Source: Ga0077555 sp050250755 (lineage in GTDB: Bacteria; Pseudomonadota; Alphaproteobacteria; Rhizobiales; Hyphomicrobiaceae). Taken from it: a stretch of 64,000 bases of DNA. Of this stretch, positions 57,936 to 64,000 are shown one piece after another. Under the pieces are notes generated by a model that was not told the origin of the DNA, made no database searches, and saw only the letters and a program-made list of their open reading frames with translations. The stretch spans positions 124,001 to 188,000 of the forward strand of contig JBFWOB010000004.1 of assembly GCA_050250755.1 (NCBI GenBank), given 5' to 3'. Both the position numbers and the translations under genes were made by a program. Every line of letters starts with the position of its first letter. The stretch's first letter is position 1.

Positions 57936-58907
57936 ATGAACCGCCTCGTCCTCCCCGTCCTGATCGCGGTGCTGCTGGCCTTACCTCTGGCAATCCGCGA
58001 CGCCTACGTCCTCCATGTCATGGTCGTCATCGGCATCAATGTCGTGATGGCTGTCAGCATGTGGCTTCTCGGGATTACCGGGCTTATCTCCTTCGGTCAG
58101 GCGGGTTTCATGTTCATCGGCGCAATGACCACCGCGCTCTTGACCAAGAATCTGCACTGGTCGTTCTGGAGTGCGCTTCCGCTCTCGGCTGTTGCGGCCG
58201 GTTTGGTGGCGGCTCCAGTCGGACGCCTCAGCCTCCGCGTAAAAGGCGTCTACTTCTTTCTGGTTACTCTTGCCTTTGGACAGGTCGTCTCGGGAATTTT
58301 TGCCTACTTCGAAAATCCATTCGGCGGTTGGTATGGCATCCGCAATATTCCGCCACCGCAGCCCGCCTCACTTTTCGGAACCCTCGACAAGACTGCCTTC
58401 TACTATCTAGCGCTTGCGCTGGTGTTCATCACCTGTTGGGTCATTCACCGTGTCAGTCGATCCTGGTTTGGCGACGTCCTCTGGAGCATCCGCGAAGGCG
58501 ATTTACTTGCTAGTTCGATTGGCGTCGATGTTCCCGGCAGCAAGCTGATTGCCTTCGTCGTATCTGCCTTCTTCGCCGGCGCCGCGGGCAGCCTCTATGC
58601 GGCCTACTTCGGCTATATCAGCCCTCTTGTCTTCACCTTCGAGTACTCGGTCAATATCCTGATCTTCATCGTCGTCGGTGGATTTGCCAACATGGCTGGA
58701 CCGATCCTCGGTGCACTCGTGCTCACCGTCATCCCCGAGTTGTTTCGGGTCACCGGCAAGTACCAGATGATGGCCTTTGGCCTTATCTTGGTGTTCTCAA
58801 TGCTGCTGATGCCACAAGGAATAGTCGGCGCCTGGCAACGCTTCACCGAACGCCGCGCGACCGCTCGTGCCTCTGCGCGCGCGCTCGCCCCCCGGAGCGG
58901 AGATTAG
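57936..58907 (+). CDS. livM: Liv-type ABC permease LivM
   Basis: 323 residues. SMWLLGITGLISFGQAGFMFIGAM and LRVKGVYFFLVTLAFGQVVSG are LivM signatures; FIVVGGFANMAGPILGALVLTVIPE is the conserved C-terminal segment. The ATG at 57936 has GCGAGGTG upstream; the GTG at 57927 overlaps that site. Confidence 0.92.
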   Translation: MNRLVLPVLIAVLLALPLAIRDAYVLHVMVVIGINVVMAVSMWLLGITGLISFGQAGFMFIGAMTTALLTKNLHWSFWSALPLSAVAAGLVAAPVGRLSLRVKGVYFFLVTLAFGQVVSGIFAYFENPFGGWYGIRNIPPPQPASLFGTLDKTAFYYLALALVFITCWVIHRVSRSWFGDVLWSIREGDLLASSIGVDVPGSKLIAFVVSAFFAGAAGSLYAAYFGYISPLVFTFEYSVNILIFIVVGGFANMAGPILGALVLTVIPELFRVTGKYQMMAFGLILVFSMLLMPQGIVGAWQRFTERRATARASARALAPRSGD

Positions 58908-58910
58908 CTC

Positions 58911-59690
58911 ATGCCCCTTTTTTCGGTTGAGCATCTCACACGCCGGTTTGGTGGCCTTGTAGCGGTAGATAACGTATCGCTGTCAGTAGAATCCGGCGAG
59001 ATCCGAGGTTTGATCGGACCAAACGGCGCCGGTAAGACGACGTTCTTCAATCTCGTCAGCGGAACCCTCGTGCCGACATCCGGTCGGGTGCTTTTCGACG
59101 GTCAAGACATCACGCGCGTATCCATGCACCGGCTCGTACACCGTGGCCTTGTCCGCACGTTCCAGCATGCGCAGCTTTTTCCGAGCTTCACGGTACTGAA
59201 GAATGTCTTGATGGGCTTACAGGTCCACGCCAAGTCTGGCTTCTGGGAGGGCCTGGTCAATTCCTCGGCGACGCGCCGCCACAATTCGGCGCTCGATGAG
59301 CGGGCAAGGGAAATCATTTCCTTCGTCGGCTTGGCAGGACGCGAGAATGACGTCGCTGCCAGTCTTTCGCACGGCTACAAACGAATCCTTCAGGTCGCCA
59401 TCGGCCTCGCTCCGAAACCGCGACTGCTGCTGCTGGACGAGCCCGTAGCAGGTATGAACCACAATGACGTCGATCGCATGATGGCGTTGATTCGCAGGCT
59501 TCGCGACGAACAAGAGGTCACCATCATACTTGTCGAGCACAACATTAGGGCCGTGATGAACGTCTGCGATCGCATAAGCGTCCTGCAGTTCGGTCGGAAA
59601 ATAGCCGAGGGCAGTCCGCAGGACGTTGCACAAGACAAGACGGTAATCGAAGCCTATCTGGGTGTGGCGGACGATGACGAGGCTGCTTGA
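58911..59690 (+). CDS. livG: Liv-type ABC ATPase LivG
   Basis: 259 residues: Walker A GPNGAGKTT, LivG insertion RTFQHAQLFPSFTVLKNVLMG, altered signature LSHGYKRILQVAIGL, Walker B LLLLDEPVAGMN and switch His LVEHNIRAV. It overlaps livF by 17 bases, the same overlap length as at 27781-27797 in the first Liv operon. Confidence 0.92.
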   Translation: MPLFSVEHLTRRFGGLVAVDNVSLSVESGEIRGLIGPNGAGKTTFFNLVSGTLVPTSGRVLFDGQDITRVSMHRLVHRGLVRTFQHAQLFPSFTVLKNVLMGLQVHAKSGFWEGLVNSSATRRHNSALDERAREIISFVGLAGRENDVAASLSHGYKRILQVAIGLAPKPRLLLLDEPVAGMNHNDVDRMMALIRRLRDEQEVTIILVEHNIRAVMNVCDRISVLQFGRKIAEGSPQDVAQDKTVIEAYLGVADDDEAA

Positions 59691-60387
59691 CGTCCAGGCG
59701 ATCGGTGTCGCCTACGGTACCGCGGAAGTGCTCCGCGAGCTGTCGCTGCACGTCGATGACAAAGAGACGGTGACTCTCATCGGCGCCAATGGTGCCGGCA
59801 AGACGTCCTGCCTTCGCGCAATCTCCGGCCTCGAGCCGCTGACTTCAGGTGAAATTTATTTTGCCGGTGAGAGGATCGATACCCTCACTCCGCGCCAGCG
59901 GTTGGAACGCGGCCTTGTCCACGTGCCCGAGGGAAAGCGTCTCTTTCCGCGGATGACGGTTATCGAGAATCTGGCGATGGGCGCTTTTCTGCGAGCAGAT
60001 AAGCAATCTGTGCGCACCGACATCGAGCTCCTGTGCGACCGTTTTCCAATTTTGCGCGCACGCCGCAATCAGGCCGCAGGCAGCATGTCGGGTGGAGAGC
60101 AACAAATACTCGCGTTCGCGCGCGGCTTGATGGCACGGCCAAAGCTGCTTCTCGTTGACGAGCCGACGGTCGGACTATCGCCCATCATGGTGAAGGAGCT
60201 GTCGGCGGCACTCCGCGCCATTCATAGGGACGGCGTCGCCATTCTCCTCGTTGAGCAGAATGCCGCCATGGCACTCAGGTTGGCGACCCGGGGTTATCTT
60301 CTCGAGACGGGGCGCTGCGTCGCCGAAGATACGACTAACTCATTGATGGCTAATGACTACGTGCGCAAGTCTTATCTGGGCATCTAG
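59674..60387 (+). CDS. livF: Liv-type ABC ATPase LivF
   Basis: 237 residues: Walker A GANGAGKTS, signature MSGGEQQILAFARGL, Walker B LLLVDEPTVGLSP, ending RKSYLGI. The ATG at 59674 is chosen; a GTG at 59662 lies further inside livG. Last gene before the CRISPR array, 131 bases away. Confidence 0.92.
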   Translation: MTRLLDVQAIGVAYGTAEVLRELSLHVDDKETVTLIGANGAGKTSCLRAISGLEPLTSGEIYFAGERIDTLTPRQRLERGLVHVPEGKRLFPRMTVIENLAMGAFLRADKQSVRTDIELLCDRFPILRARRNQAAGSMSGGEQQILAFARGLMARPKLLLVDEPTVGLSPIMVKELSAALRAIHRDGVAILLVEQNAAMALRLATRGYLLETGRCVAEDTTNSLMANDYVRKSYLGI

Positions 60388-60518
60388 GGCGTATGTGTAA
60401 GCAGTACAGATCGAGCGCTGACAGCAGTGGATGTGGACGCTGTCGCAGCCAAGTCCAATTTGGCTGAAGCAGTAGTTCGCCCAAGTGCTGTGGTCACGCC
60501 GACAACGTCCGCGCAGCG

Positions 60519-61157
60519 CCAACATGCCCCGCGGGTGCGGGGAACGGACTGGCTATCCGCTGCGCAATGCGCATGAGCCCGGTTCAGCCCCGCGGGTGCG
60601 GGGAACGGATTGTTGTCCGGCCCCTTGATCTCGGCCACGCCGGTTCAGCCCCGCGGGTGCGGGGAACGGTCGTCACGGGTGTTGGTGGCCCTGCGCGGGG
60701 CCGGTTCAGCCCCGCGGGTGCGGGGAACGGTCGTCACGGGTGTTGGTGGCCCTGCGCGGGGCCGGTTCAGCCCCGCGGGTGCGGGGAACGGAATCCGGAG
60801 CCGGCATGCGAGCAGGACGGGTGCGGTTCAGCCCCACGGGTGCGGGGAACGGACGACGATGCGCTCGCCGCTGTCGACCTTGACCGGTTCAGCCCCGCGG
60901 GTGCGGGGAACGGCTCGAGCAGTACGAGGCGACAACGGCGGAGCGCGGTTCAGCCCCGCGGGTGCGGGGAACGGTTGATCGCCCCGGTTTGCAAGCCGGT
61001 CAATTCCGGTTCAGCCCCGCGGGTGCGGGGAACGGAACACGGGAAACTGCCGCTGATAGACCACCCACGGTTCAGCCCCGCGGGTGCGGGGAACGGGCTG
61101 TCCCAATTTGGCATTTTCCCCTACCATGCGGTTCAGCCCCGCGGGTGCGGGGAACGG
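60519..61157 (-). CRISPR. Type I-E CRISPR array, 11 repeats and 10 spacers
   Basis: 29-base repeats at exact 61-base steps (starts 60519, 60580, 60641, 60702, 60763, 60824, 60885, 60946, 61007, 61068, 61129) with 32-base spacers throughout. On the plus strand the repeat begins CGGTTCAGCCCC and ends GTGCGGGGAACGG. The reverse complement ends CTGAACCG, the position of the crRNA 5' handle in E. coli I-E repeats (ATAAACCG). The array is thus read on the minus strand, leader at the cas2 side. The repeat at 60519 is degenerate in its first seven bases (trailer end), and the one at 60824 has one G-to-A change. Spacers at 60670-60701 and 60731-60762 are identical. Confidence 0.97.
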
Positions 61158-61172
61158 ACTTCCGCAGAACAC

Positions 61173-61202
61173 ATTGATGCGATAGGACAATTCACTTGTC
61201 AA
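61173..61202 (-). promoter_or_regulatory. CRISPR leader promoter
   Basis: On the minus strand TTGACA (61202-61197), an 18-base spacer and ATCAAT (61178-61173) end 16 bases before the first repeat. A start site here would begin the pre-crRNA just before the repeat. The whole 61158-61256 segment is the leader region. Confidence 0.55.
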
Positions 61203-61211
61203 AGAACCCTA

Positions 61212-61236
61212 CCGAATTGATCGACGATCAATTCGG
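61212..61236. repeat. Perfect 12-bp inverted repeat in the CRISPR leader region
   Basis: CCGAATTGATCG (61212-61223) and CGATCAATTCGG (61225-61236) are perfect inverse copies around a single A. The element lies between the cas2 stop (61257) and the leader promoter. There is no T run on either side, so a simple Rho-independent terminator is less likely than an operator or a processing/adaptation element. Confidence 0.7.
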
Positions 61237-61256
61237 CGTCGTGATTGGTGGCGTGG

Positions 61257-61580
61257 TCACGTTGGAGATGGCCGCATCGGCGGCTCGTCGGGCCCCTCGC
61301 GAGGGACTGGCTTGAAGCGCACGAGCGTTAGCCCATCGACGTCCACTGTCTCGCGTCGGTTCTCGCCGATGGCGTCGAAGGCAAAGCCGGAATCGGTGGG
61401 CGCTGACCATGTGATCACGGCATTGCCTTCTCCGATCATGAGCTTGATCTCTTCCCAGATGCGCTCGCGCACGCGGGCCCCGTAAACGCCGACGTACACG
61501 CCGGCGCGCACCTCAGCGAGCCATAGCGAGAGGCGGCCGCGAAGACGCGGTGGTGCGTTCTCAACCACGATGACCATCAT
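61257..61580 (-). CDS. cas2: CRISPR-associated Cas2, type I-E
   Basis: 107 residues. MMVIVVENAPPRLRGRLSLWLAEVRAGVYVG is the I-E Cas2 signature, followed by RIWEEIKLMI, AFDAIGENRR and VDGLTLVRFKPV. The C-terminus is about ten residues longer than in E. coli. With Cas1 it forms the integrase that inserts new spacers at the leader end. It overlaps cas1 by 20 bases. Confidence 0.95.
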   Translation of the reverse strand: MMVIVVENAPPRLRGRLSLWLAEVRAGVYVGVYGARVRERIWEEIKLMIGEGNAVITWSAPTDSGFAFDAIGENRRETVDVDGLTLVRFKPVPREGPDEPPMRPSPT

Positions 61581-62502
61581 CGCCGGAAGCCTCCTCGGCA
61601 GGTATGGCGGGGTCGGCCGCTTCCGGAGCGTCTTGGGGTGGCTCGAGGCCGCCAACGGCGAGCATCTCGCCGATGTCGGGGATAATGCGGTCGAGCAGGC
61701 GCGACCGACGGAAAAGGTCTCGGCAGGCTATACGGACTTGGCGCTCGACGGGGGAGCCGTCGCCCTTGCCCTTTTGGATGCGTGCCGCTGTCTCGAACGC
61801 TGCGGGCGCGGCGGTTTCGAACTTGTAGATGTCGGCGACGTCGTAGACGAAGGACTGTGGCTTGCCGCGATGCAAGAAGCCGATGGCCGGTGCGTATCCG
61901 GCGGCAAGAATGGCCGCTTCAGAGAGACCGTAGAGGCAGGCGGTTGCTGCCGAAAGGGCGCGGTTGGCGAGATCGGCGCTTTCCCATTGACTGCGGTCGT
62001 AGTTGCGGGCGTTCCAGTTGATCCCGTGCCGTTGGGCCAGCAACTTATACATTTCGCGGACCCGCGCGCCTTCGATGCCGCGAAGCTGATCGACGGAGCG
62101 ACGGCTCGGCGCCTCCTCATCGAAGCGGCGGTGATACATCTCGCGCACCACCTTGAGGCGCGCGTCCTCGTCAAGAGCGAGCTTGGCTTGGTAGAGAAGT
62201 CGATCGGCGCGGGCGCCGCCCGGTTGGCCGCTGGCATAGAGGCGAACGCCTCCTTCGCCGACCCACACGAGCAGGCATCCGACACGCGCCGCAAGAACGA
62301 CAGCGGCGTGGCTGACGCGTGTGCCGGGCTCCAGCATCAGGCAGGCGAGGCCTCCGACTGGGATTTGTGTACGGATACCGTTTGTATCGACGAGCACGAA
62401 TGCCGTGTCGATGACGTCGAGTTCCCCATACTGGAGAAAGACGATCGACGAGCGTTCCTTGATCGCGATCGGGCGGAGCGGCACGAACGGTGGATCGGAC
62501 AT
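61561..62502 (-). CDS. cas1: CRISPR-associated Cas1, type I-E
   Basis: A 313-residue integrase nuclease. VGEGGVRLYASGQPGGARADRLLYQAKLALD is the I-E segment. The metal Glu lies in LRGIEGARVREMYKL, and His and Asp in GFLHRGKPQSFVYDVADIYK. GGGAGG precedes the ATG. The active site appears intact, so spacer uptake should be possible. Confidence 0.96.
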   Translation of the reverse strand: MSDPPFVPLRPIAIKERSSIVFLQYGELDVIDTAFVLVDTNGIRTQIPVGGLACLMLEPGTRVSHAAVVLAARVGCLLVWVGEGGVRLYASGQPGGARADRLLYQAKLALDEDARLKVVREMYHRRFDEEAPSRRSVDQLRGIEGARVREMYKLLAQRHGINWNARNYDRSQWESADLANRALSAATACLYGLSEAAILAAGYAPAIGFLHRGKPQSFVYDVADIYKFETAAPAAFETAARIQKGKGDGSPVERQVRIACRDLFRRSRLLDRIIPDIGEMLAVGGLEPPQDAPEAADPAIPAEEASGDDGHRG

Positions 62503-62519
62503 TCTAGACGCCTCCCGCC

Positions 62520-63188
62520 TTAGTGCGCGCGCCGGATCAGCATCAGGCCGCAGCCGAAAGCGCGCGCCTTGCCGATGCCTTTCGTCAAGATTGATTGGAG
62601 GAGGGTGGGATCTCGCACGGTGAGGATGCCCGATATGTCGATCTGGGAGAACTGGATTGGCGGCTCGCCGGACTTGTGGGCGACACGTACCTGAAGATAG
62701 CCTTCAGCAGACGTCACAGAGGTGTCGACTTGAAAGCCGTTTGCCGTGCCGCGTTTGGCCAGCCAATCAACGGCAACGGCGCTTGCGTCCGCGGCTGCGA
62801 AGGTTTTGCGCCGCTCCATCTTCGACTTTGCATGCATGATTGCGTCGGCCCGGTGGCCTCTCTTCAGCCCGGGGCGCGGCACGGTGACAACGGGATTGGC
62901 GCGCAAGATGAAACCTAAGCGGTCGCCGGCCACCAATGCAGGCTCATAGGGCTGGCTTTCAAGGCACCAGAGCTTGTGAGAGTCGTGCGGCGCCGTAGGT
63001 GAAATAATGAGATATGAACCAGCTTCCACTTCGCGGAACAGGTAATCACGCTTGGTTTTTGCGCCGTCGTTAAAGAGGGCCCAAACGAGACCGTGGCTAC
63101 GGTCCGCTGCGGCGCCGGTCGCCAGCACCTTAGCCAGAGTGCCCTGTGTGCCGCGTGTGCGGATGAGACGAGCCTTCGTCATGATCAT
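62520..63188 (-). CDS. cas6e: CRISPR RNA endonuclease Cas6e
   Basis: 222 residues. The ATG at 63188 has AGGAGC upstream. The predicted catalytic His is H32 (RSHGLVWALF), and the C-terminal glycine-rich RNA-binding loop is GIGKARAFGCGLMLI. It would cut the minus-strand pre-crRNA in the repeat, leaving the CTGAACCG handle, and stay bound in Cascade. It follows cas5e by ten bases. Confidence 0.94.
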   Translation of the reverse strand: MIMTKARLIRTRGTQGTLAKVLATGAAADRSHGLVWALFNDGAKTKRDYLFREVEAGSYLIISPTAPHDSHKLWCLESQPYEPALVAGDRLGFILRANPVVTVPRPGLKRGHRADAIMHAKSKMERRKTFAAADASAVAVDWLAKRGTANGFQVDTSVTSAEGYLQVRVAHKSGEPPIQFSQIDISGILTVRDPTLLQSILTKGIGKARAFGCGLMLIRRAH

Positions 63189-63198
63189 GGTGCGGCTC

Positions 63199-63982
63199 CT
63201 AACTGAGCGGAGGCGGGCGAATGAGAACCTCGTCGCGGTCGGCAAAAAGCCAGCGGCTGCGATCGCGGATGCGGTCGCGGCGTACGATGCGCTCGTCGCT
63301 ATTGAGGCTGAAGGCGCGAGCGTCATCGGCATCCATCCAGAACTCTGCCTGTTTGCCTTGAGGTTCACGCGCGGACGTCTCGGATCGCGCGTACAACGCC
63401 TGGAGGGTGGAGGCTGGATCGGCGTCGAACGCCACGAGCGCTGCTACAGGGTCTCGTGCCCGCAGCGGACTGATCGGCGTCAATGGCAAACCAAGCGGAC
63501 ACGACTTACGTCCGAGATAGAGAGCAAAGACCGGCTCAATCAAGCGGTCTTTGATCTCGTCGAGCGACGGTCCCCCCGTATCGACGCGGCGCCATAGGAG
63601 GATGGTCGCGCTTTGCTCGGTGAGATAGCTCCGCTCGGATAGAATGGTGTTTAGTTTGAGCGGCTCGGCAAGTTCGTCACGCCGGGTCATCCAGCGCTTG
63701 TTGCGCTGGGAGCTAGGCGCCTGCGCGGTGTGGTAATCACGAAGCGTGCGGCCAGGAAGATCGACGCGGACGGCAAAGCCGAGCTCACGCTCTAGGCTGT
63801 CGTGGGCGGCGCGATCCTGTCGCTCTATGCCGCAAGCGGCAGCTACGAGGCCCAGGATCGCAGACCGCGACGGACGACTCCAGGTTCCGCGCAGCTCACC
63901 GGACTGCGACCGAACCCCAGGACGCCATTGGCCCCCACAGACGGAAGGCGAGAAAGTCCGTGATCTCAGGATGAGAGGCCAT
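63199..63982 (-). pseudogene. cas5e: Cas5e (Cascade subunit) with a single-base frameshift
   Basis: The start at 63982, with GGAGG six bases upstream, gives MASHPEITDFLAFRLWGPMAS followed by WGSVAV, a good Cas5e N-terminus. The frame then reaches TGA. Skipping one base of the GG at 63901-63902 restores GELRGTWSRPSRSAILGL and the rest of Cas5e (LRDYHTAQ, LGRKSCPLGLPL, REPQGKQAEFWMD), all in one frame to 63199. Without the shift the longest ATG-started product is only the last 163 residues. Either a sequencing error, a true inactivating mutation, or recoding. Confidence 0.85.
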
Positions 63983-64000
63983 TGATGGCCTCCTTGGCAA
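63966..64000 (-). CDS. C-terminal codons of the gene before cas5e (probably cas7e)
   Basis: An open minus-strand frame from the window edge ends AKEAINGLSS and TGA at 63966-63968, overlapping the cas5e start by 17 bases. In I-E loci the gene at this place is cas7e. Only ten residues are visible, so the identity rests on gene order. Confidence 0.4.
   Translation of the reverse strand, partial: AKEAINGLSS

Noticed and set aside
60567..61220. Long plus-strand ORFs with repeating RGCGER / PRVRGT peptide units
   Set aside because: They are translations through the CRISPR repeats; the 61-base period and the 29-base repeat explain the peptide periodicity.
61212..61236. Leader palindrome as a Rho-independent terminator of the cas operon
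   Set aside because: The stem is perfect, but there is no T run after it on either strand, so a terminator call is not supported.

Overview
The window is high-GC DNA (about 60-62% by eye) with alphaproteobacterial character. The dense set of high-affinity uptake systems (three Liv-type, two NitT/TauT-type, one Fe/polyamine-type, one peptide-type and an orphan Bug-type binding protein) next to catabolic enzymes suggests a soil or freshwater member of the Hyphomicrobiales. That assignment is inference from gene content and style; there is no rRNA or tRNA here to anchor it.

Layout. 1-7.9 kb: end of a Crp/Fnr regulator, orphan Bug solute-binding protein, DUF2147 protein, an RND efflux permease with its adaptor, and a convergent Cu/Zn superoxide dismutase. 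8.3-9.5 kb: a membrane acyltransferase of the NagX/DUF5009 type with lower GC than its surroundings. 9.8-13.8 kb: permease, binding protein and ATPase of an Fe/polyamine-type ABC importer, ending in a bidirectional terminator. 13.9-14.9 kb: a membrane protein coupled to a 24-residue one-helix peptide. 15.1-19.7 kb: enolase-superfamily enzyme, Baeyer-Villiger-type monooxygenase and class III CoA-transferase. 19.7-22.8 kb: NitT/TauT-type ATPase with an extra C-terminal domain and a double permease. 23-24.6 kb: GST, a decayed methyltransferase and a small secreted protein.

25.0-39.5 kb is one metabolic block: two Liv importers on opposite strands flank a flavin oxidoreductase and a hydantoinase/oxoprolinase pair (hyuAB). 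This layout suggests uptake and ring opening of a cyclic amide or similar compound. 40-40.7 kb is an ArsR-SRPBCC pair with an elaborate nested palindrome at its promoter. 41-50.6 kb is a second catabolic block: TauD-type dioxygenase, alpha/beta hydrolase, NitT/TauT-type importer, SDR, luciferase-like monooxygenase, GntR regulator and HpcH-type aldolase. A 17-nt motif is shared by the SDR and monooxygenase promoters.

46.8-53.7 kb is rich in gene remnants (SDR, SRAP/YedK, serine beta-lactamase-like hydrolase, tyrosine integrase) around an intact hydrolase that carries all the residues known from fluoroacetate dehalogenases. It looks like an eroded mobile region. 53.7-60.4 kb holds a peptide-type binding protein and a third complete Liv operon. 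60.5-64.0 kb is the adaptation end of a type I-E CRISPR-Cas locus: an 11-repeat array with one perfectly duplicated spacer, a leader, then cas2, cas1, cas6e, a frameshifted cas5e and the last codons of the gene before it (probably cas7e), all on the minus strand. I found no clearly new class of system. The points most worth checking are the cas5e frameshift, the duplicated spacer, the defluorinase-like hydrolase, the nested ArsR operator and the LivM-LivG fusion with altered ATPase motifs.
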